Assembly (NCBI GenBank): GCA_037447655.1
Contig: JBBHKE010002200.1
Coordinates: forward strand, 1-64,000
Source: Zygnema cylindricum
Lineage: Eukaryota; Streptophyta; Zygnematophyceae; Zygnematales; Zygnemataceae
Direction: 5' to 3'
DNA: 64,000 nt
This document shows, in pieces, positions 1-13,100 of this stretch. Within the stretch, counting starts at the first letter, position 1; every line of letters starts with the position of its first letter. Position numbers and translations under genes: made by a program. The notes beneath the pieces were generated by a model. The model did no database searches, was not told where the DNA came from, and saw nothing but the letters and a program-made list of their open reading frames with translations.

Positions 1-104
1 CCCTAAAAAACCCTAAAAAACCCTAAAAAACCCTAAAAAACCCTAAAAAACCCTAAAAAACCCTAAAAACCCTAAAAAAACCCTAAAAAACCCTAAAAAA
101 CCCT
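1..104 (+). repeat. Telomere-like tandem array, 10-bp unit CCCTAAAAAA
   Basis: About ten near-perfect copies of CCCTAAAAAA start at base 1; one unit is 9 bp and one is 11 bp, and the array ends at CCCT before unique sequence. The C-rich strand reads 5'->3' from the left edge, as expected at a left chromosome end. The G-strand unit would be TTTTTTAGGG, longer than the usual plant TTTAGGG. A subtelomeric or internal array is the alternative, because the window edge may not be the chromosome edge. Confidence 0.8.
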
Positions 105-167
105 CCGACGTTCCTTTATCCTTCTCAGCCGGCATGGTTAAGCCCAATGTCGCTACCTGGAAGGCCG

Positions 168-236
168 CTTCATATGCCGAATTTGGCTGCTACACATGCC
201 GAATTTGCCTGCTACACATGCAGAATTTGCAACTTA
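168..236 (+). repeat. Three ~21-bp direct repeats
   Basis: Three consecutive copies of a unit around ATGC(C/A)GAATTTG(G/C)CTGCTA lie between the telomere-like array and the first copia remnant. The last copy diverges. No function is suggested. Confidence 0.6.
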
Positions 237-244
237 ACAAAAAA

Positions 245-2178
245 GTGACAGCTGGAAACTGACTGATCTTCCTCCCAACCGCAAGGTCATAGGTTCAAAG
301 CGGGTCTTTTGAATTGAGACAAAGGCAGATGACTCCCTTGACCGCTTCAAAGCTCGATTTGTCGCTAAGGGATTTCTCAAGAAAGGAAGACCTAGATTTC
401 ACCGAGACGTATCCTCCCGTTGCTAAATTTGCCTCCATCCACATCTTCCTCTCGATTGCCGCCTCTCAAGACTAGCATGTCCATCAAATGGACGTCTAGA
501 CAGCCTTCCTCTATGGTGCATTCAAAGAGGAAATCTTCGCTCGCCAACCGAAAAGGTACATTTCCTCAGGCACATAGCACCTCGTCTGTCGCCTCCTCAA
601 GTCTCTACCCAGCCTCAAGCAAGCTCCACAAGTTTGAATATCCATACGGCCTCAAGCAAGCTCCACGAGTTTGGAGCCAACACCAAAAGGTTGTTTTTCT
701 TAGTGAAGGCTTTTTCAAATTGGCAACAGATTTCTGCATATACATTAGAGGTAAATGAAAAACTCTAATCATTGCCATTATCTAGGTAGATGGTCTCCTC
801 CTCTCCAACCCATCCTTCAATGAAATCTTTTAGTCAAACACATGCTAAACTCTCATTTCTCCATTACAGATTTATGAGAGTTAGAGTATTGCCTTAGCAT
901 CCTAGTAAGTCGTGATAAGCCGACCAAGAGCCTCTACGTCTCACAAGAAAAATACATTACTGAAGTTTATGGCAAATTTCCTATGTTTAACTGCATACAG
1001 GTCTCCACCCCACTAGATGCAAATAGAAAACTTATTAGCAACTCCAATGGGTCTGTCCATGGAGAAATTCATGATTCATTTCGATCCATGGTAGGCTCCC
1101 TCATGTGTGCGACGACGGGCACTCCACAAGATATTAAAGTTGGCCACCTCAACTCGTTTTTTTCTAACTCCTTACTTGAGCACCCCCTTGCCGCAAAGCG
1201 GATCCCTCGCTACCTCAAAAGTACCCAAACTCTTCCTCTCACCTTCTTTGGCACATCCTCTCTAGTTCTTGTTGGCTTTTGATGAGGATTAGGGGAGTGA
1301 AAATATCCACAGCTTCACTACTGGCATCTGCTTCTCTCTCGGAGGAGCTCTAATCTCAGTGGCATCCAACAAACAACCGACATCTCTAGTCTCTTTGGCA
1401 TCCAAGAAACAACCGACAGTGGTTCTGTCTTCCACAGAGGCGGAGTATATGATAGTGAAGAAAGAGGCGGAGTATATGATAGTGAAGAAAGAGGCGGAGT
1501 GTACGATAGTGGCTCTGACTTCCACAGAGGCGGAGAATACTAGCTGTCTTTTACGAAGGTGGATTATTGTCTTCCACAGAGGCGGAGTATATGACAGTGG
1601 CTTTGTCTTCCACAGAGGCGGAGTATATGGCAGCCACACATGCCGCCAAGGAAGCCATATGTCTTCGATCTCTTCTTTCCAACCTTCAGTTCTACACAGA
1701 GGCCGAGTATATAATGGCTTTGTCTTCCACAAAAGCGGAGTATATGGCAGCCACACAATCTGCCAAAGAAGCTATATGGCTTCGATCTGTTTTTTCCAAC
1801 CTTTAGTTTTCTACAGAAGCGGAGTATATGGATGCCACACATGCTGCGAAGGAAGCCATATGGCTTCGATCTCTTTTTTCCAACCTTCAGTTCCCTCTAT
1901 CTTCCCCAACTACAATATTTTGTGACTCTCAAGGAGCCCTTGCCATTATGAGCAACCTAGTCCACAATCGACGCACCAATTGACGCACCAAACACATTGA
2001 CTTATACATCTACATACAGTACCATTTTACGCGTGAGGCTATTGCGGCTGGCACTCTCACGTTCCTATGCTTCTAGACTTCCCTCTAAATGGCGGATTTC
2101 CTCACCAAGGCCCTCCATCGACCTCAATTTGAACTTCATCAAACTTCAACCAGACTTAACTTCTAGCAAAGAGGGGGG
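245..2178 (+). pseudogene. Decayed Ty1/copia pol remnant A (RT-RNase H)
   Basis: Broken reading frames carry copia reverse transcriptase and RNase H signatures in the correct order. Near 255-400 there is LPPNRKVIGSK followed by a KAR.VAKGF-like block. Near 983-1282 come a VSTPLD block, an SMVGSLM block and an RYLK block. The RNase H motif STEAEYM follows from about 1430, and an HFT...ADFLTKAL-like C-terminal block lies near 2020-2120. Frameshifts and stops are frequent and the gag, protease and integrase parts are absent. A purine tract near 2166-2177 precedes a TGTTAG sequence that looks like the start of the 3' LTR. The piece is dead and 5'-truncated just inside the telomere-like array. Confidence 0.85.
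1428..1895 (+). repeat. Tandem amplification of the RNase H motif inside copia remnant A
   Basis: A unit built around TCTTCCACAGAGGCGGAGTA, which encodes the copia RNase H motif SSTEAEYM, is repeated about eight times with units of different length. Longer units also repeat the following stretch encoding an AATHAAKEAIWLRS-like segment. A normal copia RNase H has this motif once. Reading frames shift between units, so it is a minisatellite within a dead gene. Confidence 0.85.
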
Positions 2179-2557
2179 TGTTAGAAGATCACACTTTGAT
2201 AGAAGTATCTTGTATTTGGAAAACTAATGGCGTCTTATAATACCGGAATCTAGAATTGTAGAATGCTTCAATATCTAGATTTTTGGTATTCAGTCTGTTA
2301 GGTTGTCTTTTTCTGTCTGATCAGTTTGTCTGATCAGCTTTACGCACTCCGCGTACCCCAGGTACGATCAGATTAGAATCGGGTCAAAGATCTGTCTATA
2401 AATCTTGACTGGATCTTTTGAGTGAAGGGTCAAGTGACCCTTTGAGTTAAGAAAGTTTCATTAGTTTCCAAGGGGTCACTCTTGGATATTTTTTCTCTTT
2501 CCTATTTAAAGCCTGTTTTATGTTTCATTTTTCTCCATTTCAAAATTTACATTTCAG
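2179..2557 (+). mobile_element. Probable 3' LTR of copia remnant A
   Basis: It begins TGTTAGAAG directly after a G-rich polypurine tract at the end of the RNase H remnant, as expected for a copia 3' LTR. TATTTAAAG near 2512-2520 could be a TATA element. The end is placed at a CA near 2557 by convention only, because no second LTR is present to define it. Confidence 0.5.
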
Positions 2558-4065
2558 GCTACCTTTATTCCACTCTATTTTCTGTTGCCATGACTTCTAA
2601 TCTCATTGTGCCATGCTACGTAAGCTTCCATATGGATGAAGGAGATATTAGGTGAATTGGGGATTTTAGTTGGATGTATGCGTATGTATTTCGACGGGTT
2701 CCATGGCACTTGTGAGAAATCCTGTATTCCACAAGTTCATGAAATATATTCGCAGGCATTTTGTTTGTGATTTGGCGACAGAGAAAGAATTGGAGTTCAG
2801 TTTAAGTTTCGATATTGGAGGAAGCTACTCCTATTGTTAATTCAACATCTATTGTAAATGTCAAGGAAATCCAAAAAATTTCGAATTTGAACGAGAATTG
2901 GGCGGGCAAAATGCTATCTCAATTACGCTTTTTCCACTTCCTTTGACTTCACATGGTAGTCCATTTTGTACTCCAGCTCTTTTGTGAATTTATGATATTC
3001 GTTTTTTTTTTGTTTTTCTGCATATCTTACCATTCTTTCAAAAAAATATATATATCAAAAATCCTCGTTACAAGCTTTGCTCTTAGATATGGATCTTAGC
3101 TTGAAGGCAACCAAAAATTACAGGCTTGTGATTTATTTGCATGGCTCTTTGACCACTTTTATGATCGATAGAACCTAGCTTTGTCTTTTAGATTTAGAAA
3201 TAACGCGAACAATTGTGGCTCCATTGAAGAAAAAATCGGTATGAGCAAAAAAAAAATGGTTCGTATGTATCGGTCTTATCTACAAAGCTCAACTGCAAGT
3301 ACATTCATTTTTATTTTTCGAGGGCGTTTGTGCAGCCATTTTAGCCACCAATATGTACTTTGTCGACAATCACGGTATATAGTGCTGAAGGATCTAGTAT
3401 TAACAAATTGATATAAAGAAATAGGTTTCATAACTCGTCCTTTATATTTATTACTAATGGGTTATATTTGGTGTTTTGGTTCAATCGACCACAAAAAATG
3501 CGGATGACACGAAACATGCCCTAATCTCGGGTTCCTTAGACCGATTAATTAGGGATTTTCGCAAGTGAGAGTATCTCTAAAGACGCACGCAAAAATCTTT
3601 TGTAAGAACTTCTCCCTACAGGGGGGTTTATGACAATATAGAGGCAGTCACGCAAAGTGAGGGAAGGAGTTATGATGATAGGAACAGGAGAGATAGTAAT
3701 GGGAGTTAATTAACACTAGGCTCAAATACGAAGCGCCAAACATTTGTCGGTTGGTAGCTATACTTATGCTTTCACAACAGTTTAAAAAAATCCCACACTG
3801 GTTTTTGTTGGTCAGTTCCACAAGTGGGGAGTCTTTCCTTCAGTCAGGTCCACTTTTCCAAAATATCCCAGGCAAGATCCGACAACATGATATGCTTCAC
3901 ATTATAGCCATTTTTTCCTGATAAAATGTAAGGATTGATAACAACCATACATGTAATTACGCATCTATATTTCAAACACGAACAAAAGAAATTTACAGCA
4001 CTAAATTCGTCCTAAGAAGCTGGCATTGATGTTTTGTTATGGGATATTAAACTTTTCATACTCAC
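2558..4065. other. Stretch with no recognised gene apart from a small copia scrap
   Basis: AT-rich sequence. Apart from the RNase H scrap near 2690-2810 I see no convincing exon on either strand. I searched the minus strand for further 72-nt LRR exons of the gene that ends at 4066 and found none with good splice sites. Confidence 0.5.
2690..2812 (+). pseudogene. Copia RNase H C-terminal scrap
   Basis: An isolated block translates to NPVFHKFMKYI, then a RHFV.DLATEKELEFS-like segment. This matches the C-terminal RNase H segment of the intact copia element near 62160-62250. It is flanked by unrelated sequence and cannot be functional. Confidence 0.7.
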
Positions 4066-4137
4066 AATGATCTAAGCTTTCGTAAATTTCCCAGAGACGT
4101 TGGAATGGGTCCACTTAACTCATTAAAAGATAAATCC
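4066..4137 (-). CDS. Exon 8: 72-nt LRR exon
   Basis: Exactly 72 nt between TGTCTTTCAG and GTGAGT, phase 2 at both ends. It encodes a canonical plant LRR with DLSFNELSGPIPTSLGNL. The good donor implies further exons downstream, but none is recognisable between here and the telomere-like array. Confidence 0.75.
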
Positions 4138-7100
4138 CTGAAAGACAAACCAATGAAACAATATGGTAATAATCATGTTAAGCTCATGCTATCAAATTCC
4201 GTTAGGAACACCTTCTCAATTGAATTCAAATGTGACTCAAGAGAATTCAATATCAGCATTATGGTTTAGCTTCATCAATCGTTGATGCAAAAAAAAATTT
4301 ACTCCACAAACTTTAAAAGGAAGTTGTGCCACGAATTTTTATCACCAACACGTGTTAATATCGCCAATTAAGTAACCAAGCCTATATCTTCACTTACAAC
4401 TCTACAAGAGTATCCAAGAGGCCTATAACTTCCGATATGTTCCCTCTGAAACCAAGTCCTGAGAGTTGCCTGCATCAAAAAACAGGAACCTTTGATAATC
4501 ACTTTATTATTTTTACAAACCATGCATATATTGAGGATCACTGATCAGATAAGCTTGCTAGACAATGAGGGTTTGGAATTAAAAATAGTGGTTAAACATC
4601 CAATCATGCAACATTCATTGGACTCTAAATACTTCCTTTGTTTCAATGTCCTCCAACGGCTCTTTCTCTCAAGATAAAGCCAGGGAGTGCCAACAAGGGT
4701 TCATGTGGTTAGACTACTGGAAATTAAGGGGAACTGCTCTCCATCCCTCCCCCCCCGTTTTTGGGTTGTCAGCCTAAATTCTAGTGTTTCTACTCTATTT
4801 CCATAAGTAGATCCATGACACTCTTATGCTCCTCAGGCAAGCCTTTCATTAATGCCATGGCTTACTGACCATTGAAAAGTCACCTCTTAACTGGTACTGC
4901 ACAAACAGCCTTCGTAAACCATTCAACTTTCAGTTGTGCTACCTTTTTTACACTTATAATCAGAAATAGTAAAAACTATATTAGTCGAATGCTATACATT
5001 TGTTTCACATTTTGGACGATTTTTCATTTGGATATTTGCTACTACCAAGTCTTTTGTCGTCGCCCGCTTGAGAACATTCAAACAATGGGGGTCCTTTTTC
5101 ATCCTACAACTAAAGTATCATGATTCTGTCATTGAGATCCTACTCTTCGAAGTAGCATTGTATCACGTCTGCCCAGTACAAATAGTCTAATCCATCAAAA
5201 TCTGTAGCGCCATCAAAAATCGGCAGAGTTGGGTGTGGTCCCATACCTGTGACTACTGTGATTCTACACTTGCAGAAGCTTCAGACATGATTGCTTACAA
5301 AAGGCAACCAAAAATTGAATTTTGAGAGCAAAGAACTTTATTTGGGTAGATCGGACAATTTCAGTGAAAGAGGGACTTCAAAAATAAGGAAATATAATTC
5401 CAACTCACCTAAAGAGACATGCAAAAACCTCAACCAAGACGAATACGAGAGCACACAGAAGCAGCTCACGAAACTTCCTTTGTCTCTCGAATGTACATTC
5501 TGTCAAGTTTTCTAAGGATTCCTACTCTGTTCATATTTTGTTCTATCCTGGTTTTTCCCAACCTATCAAAGTATCGTGAAGTACACTTTGTACAGCGTGG
5601 TCCAGTATGTTTACCTTATTAGAGACTAAAACTGTCATCTAAGCCATTAGATTTTCACTTTTTGAAATTTTTGAAGTTCGAGTATCGCATTGATATTTAT
5701 TTTCGGCCGTTTGTTTTTTTGTATCCTTTTCAGGTGAAAAGTCGTTTATAGTGTAACTTTTACTTTCAGACTAAATCTGGATAATGATTAACAGTAAACA
5801 CTGGAAATAAAATCTAAGTCATAGCTCTTTCTCACACTCAAGTTAAAACTTACTGAAGCTAAATTTTATAATTAGGAAAATGTGGTCAAGATGTGTTTTC
5901 ACATTTTTTTGGAGCCTAACGTCTAATGTAGGCAGCCAGAGTCAGCCCCTGCTTTCAGATAAACAACAATGAGAATGTATAAGCCCCTCCACCAATTCTA
6001 AGCCTCCATTAGAAGACTAAGTTTTTGAGTTGAAAAAACCCCGGGGGGAGGGGGGGTGTTGCCCTTGGGGGTCCAGTGATTTATTATTATGATCAAAAAG
6101 AACATGTCTTTCGATAGTGTGCTGCCTATAAGTAAACAAGAGGCACAAGATTTTTCAGATCTGGATGAAACGACAATGATGTTTCCTCCTTTGTACAACG
6201 GACTTCTCACGATTCTCTGAATTGAAATGTAACCAGCTTTCCAAAAGACACCAAAGAGGAACACTCGGTGATGCCACATTCAAAGGAAGGCACAGCGGAG
6301 GAAAGTTAGATAATGAATCCGAAGCTTCTATCCATGTGTAGGAGCCGCCATCTCGTTGAGGAGCTCCAAGCCACTCTCGTAACCAAGATCACCTTCGGTG
6401 ATGGTAGGAGTGTGGAACCCAATGCAAAAGGGTTGCACTCTTATTGAATATTGAGGGGAAACCCGTTAAACATTTGTTAGATGATGTATTTCCGGTGCTT
6501 AATTACAAAAGAAAAAATAAATTACCTTCATGATGAAATAAAAGGGTTTACGATTGTTTTGGAAAACGGAAAACAAGTTGTGAGCAATAATGGGATGATA
6601 GTGGGAGTAAGAATTAGGAGAGCCAATTATATACTGAGATGGATCAATCAAAGGATGTAACAAAAAACAAAGTTTTGTACACGAGTGCTATGACTAAATG
6701 TGATCTTTGGCATACGAGGTTAGGACATATGTATTATGGCCAATTTGCAAAGAATGGTTGAGAAGAAAACGATTGAAGAATTCCAAAGTAACAAAGAATT
6801 CAAATTTCAAATGTGATAGATGTTTCCCTTTGTACACGAGTGCTATGACTAAATGTGATCTTTGGCATACGAGGTTAGGACATATGTATTATGGCCAATT
6901 TGCAAAGAATGGTTGAGAAGAAAACGATTGAAGAATTCCAAAGTAACAAAGAATTCAAATTTCAAATGTGATAGATGTTCTTTAGGGAAAATCTATAAAC
7001 TGCCATTTTTGTACGAAGAAAGCCATTGAGCAGCAAATTTCTAAGACACATTCATTTAGATGTTTAGGGACTAACCAAGTTGCCTCTTATAGGAGGGGCT

Positions 7101-10100
7101 ATATATATATATATATATGCATCTACATATATAATATAAATACACCAAATTTACCAAAGTACATTTTATGAAAAGAAATGATGAATCCAGACAAAGTTCA
7201 AGAAGTTTACAGTCTTAAGTGAAAAATTGAATGAAAACATTATACAAACAGTTTGTTCAAATATTGGTGGAGAAAACATCTAAAATGAATTTACATAAAT
7301 TCTTAAGATAAATTGGATTACGCATCAGCTAACAATGAATTTTAAGTTTTGGGTAGAGGCAATAAACTCTGCACCATATGTGAAAAACAAATTAAAGACA
7401 AGGGAAATAAAAGACAAGACACCATATGAATTGTGGACCATGCAGAAAACCAAGGGTATATCATTTTAGAGTATTTCAAAGTCAAATCTTTGTAAATGAT
7501 CTACAAAAATGAAAATTGGAGCTAACAAAAATGATCGACATCCTGCTAGGGTATGATGATCAATGTATAAGATATTTGGGTATATTGGTAGTAAGGAACG
7601 TTAATACAGAGGATGAAGGAAAACAAGGGATGTTTTCAGCTTCCTTTCTGAAAAAAAGGACAAATGAGCAACCGTGCTGGAAAAGGATGTCATTTTTAAT
7701 ACCTATATCTCTACACTTCAGGATACTTCGAAGGACAAAGATCAACCCGGAAGAGACAAAACTGGAGGCCGAAAAGGTCACACACCTTGGAGAAGAACAA
7801 CATTGCCTTCAATACCGGCTACAACTTTTTAAGAAGACAAAGGGTGAATGAACGGCTTAGGGGAGCCAATAGGCCGTGGCAGTTTTAACAATACAAGAGG
7901 ATTTTAACTCAATTAAAAGAGAGCTCTGAGTCACAACAGTGAATAATGAAATGGAGTCAATTATGGAAGCACAAACTTGAGAATTAATAGAGCTTCCCCA
8001 AGGAATTAGAATTAAATGGGTGTTTACAGTGAAAACAAACCCAAACAATACCATATAGAGAGATATGAAGCTAGAATATTAGCAAATGGGTTTAACTAAA
8101 AGGAAGGGATAGACTTTGAAGAAACCTTTTCACCAACTGTTAAATATCCGTCAGCTCTTATTCTTTTTACTCTACATGCCATTGAAGATTTGGACATACA
8201 TTAGATGGATGTTAAAATTGCATTTTTGCGAAGAACTAGACTAAGTGATATACACAAAGCAACCTAAATGTATGGGGAGGTACAAAAAAAGAATCTCGTA
8301 TATCGGTTGGCAAGGTCTTTGTACGGTTTGAAACAACCACCTAGGCAGTGGAACACTAGTTAGATGAGTTTTTGATCAATAAGATTCATTTTTTATAACT
8401 TAGTCTTTGTCATGAAAGGTAACAATCTGGATGAAGTGACTTTTTATTGTTGTATATGTGGATGATCTGTTGAAAATTGGTATGTCTGAAAAGTTTTCAA
8501 AGTAAAAATGGCTTTAAGCTCACACTTTGAGATGAAAGACCTGCGGGAAGCTCACAAAAATTTAGGCATCCAAGGAGAAAGAGAAAGAAAACAAGAAAAC
8601 AGTATTGTTAACAAAAACGAAGGCTATTGGGAATATGCTAGATTATTTTGGAATTACTAATGCAAAATGACATATAACACCTGTAATTTTCAAACACAAA
8701 CTAGAAAAAGAATATGAATTTGGACTAGACGAGAGTTACCGAGTCAGAGGAAAAAGAGATCATGTCACCAATTCCTTGACAGAAGGTAGGCAGCTTGATA
8801 TATTTCGTGAATTGCACTAAGCTTGATATTGTAGCTACAAATAGGATCGTTTACACACCAGCGTGCGCATTACACAAAAAATCACAAGCGGAAGCATACT
8901 CCGATGCTCACAAAAATATTGACGTCACAAATGGTTCAACTCTAGGCCAACTGCACTAATATTAAGAGGAGTCCATTTACTCACACTCTCTCACACACAC
9001 TTCCTCCTTGCAACTTCAGTCAAAGCTTAGAATACAACTCACAGATAGCGGCTGCTAGACCAAAAGAAACCTACCTTATTCCTAAAGGACAAAGTGGCCG
9101 CACTCACCAAAACCATATTAAAAGACAAACAATGTTCCACTAACCAAGACATACATTAACAAAACAAAACCTGCACAGGACAGCTTGTACAGTTTTAACG
9201 CGAAACCAAACAAGCAACGAAAAAATAAACAAAACATACAGAACTGAATTGACGCACTTAACCAAACACTTAACCAGTTCTCACAGTGCCACTCCTAACA
9301 GTCCCCCTCCCTTTGTGTGTATCAACACTAACTATCAAAACGAGCCTAACTTGGGTCAACCCTTGACAAAGACATCATGCATGGCTAATTTGGTAAGCAT
9401 ATCAGCTGCTTCCTCAATAGTAGCTTCAAAACTAACTCTTTATCGCTGACCAAATCCTCCACAAAATGTCACTGAATTTTGAAAGTTGTCCTATTAAGAT
9501 ACACTAGATTCTTTACCTAAGCAATGGAGCTCATTCGGAATAGATTCTAATGCAGCCCACACTATATCCCAATTCATTCAACGTCTCTTTCACCCAAAAT
9601 GATGCCTTGGTCGCATAGCAAACTGCCATGTACCCGGCCTTTGTAGATATTAGGGGCCACAATAGGTTGGAGCATGGAACCCCATGAAATAACAGCTCCA
9701 TAGAAATCTAAAGCGTAACCTGAGGTAGACTTTCCGGAATCAAAATCCCCACCTTAGTCACTATCATAGTAACCATAAAATTCCAAGTCCCACTCGAGTG
9801 GAAGCCAATTCAACACCAAGTGTACCAACCAGGTACCTACAGATTCGCTTGATCGCTTTCCAATGAATCTTCTACGGGAGCGTAACAATAACCGCTGATC
9901 ACAATAACTCAACACAAATATCTGGTCCTGTTCCGACATTAAGGTACATGAGGCAACGACCATCTATTTTACATCTATTGTTTCTCAGGTTTCAAACTTA
10001 CGAAACTAAAATTTCAGATCCAACGGTGTAGACAGTAGTTTGGCATTTGACATAAAATAATTGGCTACACTTCATTACAATATTGTTCTTCACCAAGCTT

Positions 10101-13100
10101 GATACGACCAAAATCATTTCTAAACACCTCAATCCCCAAAATGTATCTTGCCCATTCTATATCAGCAACTGCAAAATGTGACTTTCCAGACCGCCTAACA
10201 CCATTAACACCATTATAAGATCATCCACATAAATTGAAAAGGTAATTTGGTCTTCACCTTCACCCTTCCTAGACCCTTGATTTGGGACGGCTCTCACAAA
10301 ACCAACATTTAAAAAAGCATTACTTAGCCTAAGATACCAAGTCTTGCACGTCTCCTTAAATCTATACAAGGATTTCCACAAATCCACACACTACCAGGTT
10401 TAGCTTTTACCCCCTCCAGGACTTTTCTTGAAGACCTCCTTCTTGAGTTCTCCATTTAGGAAGTTCGTATCCATGCCTTTCAGATGTATATGTTTCTCTG
10501 TGGTCCTTGACAAGGTCACAATCTTCTTCAGAGAATCGATCTTGACCACGGGAGCATTGATCTCCATGTAGGTCACTCCCTCTTTCTGTTGACAACCTTT
10601 ACACACAAGTTTGGCCTTATATTTCATGACCTGACTTGACGAGCGAGTCCTACTTAGCATCGATAGCTTTCGTCCCGAAAGATAAATCTACCTCTTCAAA
10701 CGTTTTTTTATCAAACACTGGCTTATAATCCTCCTCCCAAGTTGGGTTTCTATTTACTTTCCCGATCCGCTCACTCTTTATCTTCAAAAAAAGACTATAA
10801 GTGGTATAACAGGAATCCATCTACTTTAGAATTTGAAAGGAATAGGAGTTACAAATGTTTGCCACCTTTACAATCATGAGATAACCTATGAAGACTCTTT
10901 CCTTTCTTTTCTGTAGTAATCCTACAAAGAACAGTTATATTCTCTTCTTCATTGTCTCTTTCACTCTCTGGTGGTAAACTCGACTTTGGAGTTTGACCTG
11001 AGTCTGATTACTTGACCTAGAACTCATGGTACCATCATCGCTGACCACATTGCCAAAATTTAGACTGTTAGCATCAACCTTAGCCACACAACCAGGTCTG
11101 ACATATTTACCCTTAGTCGTTGATACCTCTTCCTCTTCCAGTTCGAAATTCTCTTAATCTTGGAACTCCTGCACATGGTTTCTCAAAGTCCTAAACCAAT
11201 TCTTCGGAAGATTTCATGACGGAGTCGGGGTCCTTGTGGAACTCCTCATTCCTAGACTGTAGACGAAGATTCTCTTAGGGGTCGAACACATGGTACAGAT
11301 TGTCGTCGATACTCTACCCGACAAAAATCTTTGGATCCCTTTTCCAAATCCTTAGGTGCTAGACAGATGGCACTCTCTCACGTCAACAGGTGTCTTATCC
11401 CAAGAGACTAAAGTTACTCTACGATTGCAAACATAGTTGGCAGTGTATAATGCATCTCCCCACAAATAAATAGCAAACTTGATACTATGGATCATGGCTC
11501 TAACCATCTCTTGCATGGTCATGTTCTTCCTTTTTGAAATTTCATTACACTAATGTAACAAAGACAAATGACAGTGAGTTGCTACCTTATCCCCCTCTTT
11601 TTGCAAAACTCCTTGAAGGCTAGGAACTCTTCTCCATTGTCGAACCTCACTACAACTTTTGTTCAAAATGTCTTTCCACCATAAATACCCATGCCGTAAA
11701 CGTGCTTAAAGTTTCAAACTTTCTCCTCAATAGGAACACCCATTAATTTCCTAGAACAATCCCTACTGTCACCAAGATATACTGATTACCAACCTAGCTT
11801 TTCGGTTTTCCACCACGTAGATCAGCGTGTATAAACTCTTACGGGTACTGAGTTCTAACGTCCTTGACAAGATGAGGTTTTTGAATATATCTATCCTTAC
11901 TTCAACCATTATAACCATCTACCTTTTCACTAGTCATAAGTTCCATCCCTTAGACAGGTGATTTCTTAACCATTCTCTTCACCTCGGAAGTATGACAAGC
12001 TGATTTTTCCATAAGCCCAAGTCTCCTTTCTCCACTCTCAGTTGGTTCACTAAGACCACGGTATGAGCTAATTACGCATACCATCACTAACGAACCTTTC
12101 TTCAACCTGTATTCTAATGGAGTTATATACCACTATGCTTAGATCCTCCATAGTTGTGACCCTGCCTCCACCCTTCCACCCTTTTGAACCTGATGCACGC
12201 TAATAAGGTTCACAGCACCATTATGAATGTACAAGGTGTCGCAAAATCGGGCCTTGGTACTTTCTCTTCACCGTATGTATTTTTAACTAGTGGTTCTAAA
12301 CTGTCGGTTCCATTAGTATCAGCAAGAATGACGTGTCCACTAGTAACAATTATCCTTTTACAGACTATCAACATCTTGATGTCAGCGAATCAACATCTTA
12401 ATGTCAGCGAATAAACCTTTACCAGTACATACATGGTGTGTTGCTCCTACACCTATATCCAATCCCTAACCTTGTTTCCATCACCTACAGGAATCAAAGT
12501 CAAGTCTAATGACATTTCCAAATTTTGGTCTCCGTCATCAAAAACATCTCCAAACTCAGTGACATTACCTTGTTCGCCATCATGATAGGGTCCACGACCT
12601 CATCCCGTTGTCCTCGATCTTGGTTATCTCTGCCATGACATCTGTCATTGTAATAGTTGGGACCACTGCAAACTTGGTTAAAGCATTGAGTACATTTATG
12701 TCTCCAGCGCTGGCATATGTAGCACTGTTTATTCTTGTCTGGACAGACACCTACAATATGTCTTGATTTTTAGCACTCGTAACATGTCAAAAATTGAGGA
12801 TTAGCATCTGATTGACTCTGTGATATACTAGTCTGGCAAGTACCTCTGCCGCCTTTACCAACTGCTTTTCCTCCTACACCTTTTCTCCATTGGAGTGAAT
12901 TTAGATCCGAGGCTTTTTTGCTTACATTAAGATTTCATGTACTCCCTTACCTATTACTCCCTAGAATTCTCAATTGTCTTTAGGTGATTCACCACAAACT
13001 CAAAAGTAGCTTTTCTCTTCGATTGAATAACCTCAGGAGAGGTTGCAAACCTCTTTGTTAGACTACCCAAAAACACCTGCAACTTTCCATTCTTTGGTAG

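Larger units (their letters stand above)
6360..8810 (+). mobile_element. Decayed Ty1/copia remnant B (protease to RT, plus strand)
   Basis: Copia domains occur in order in broken frames. A protease-like GDGRSV segment is near 6393-6415. A pre-integrase block CDLWHTRLGHMYYGQF is near 6700-6750, followed by a C..GK..K zinc-type segment near 6980. Integrase NFKFWVEAINSA and KDKTPYELW lie near 7340-7440, and RT remnants run from about 7950 to 8500, including SLYGLKQP and VYVDDLL-like traces. Frameshifts are many. It lies antisense in the long intron of the lectin-LRR gene. No LTRs were identified. Confidence 0.8.

Noticed and set aside
3790-3900. LRR-like DLAWDIL segment on the minus strand
   Set aside because: The frame stops after a few residues and no donor in phase 2 is present.
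4150-4390. A further LRR-like exon between exons 7 and 8
   Set aside because: Some codons resemble an LRR, but stops and shifts occur and no 72-nt unit with proper splice sites can be drawn.
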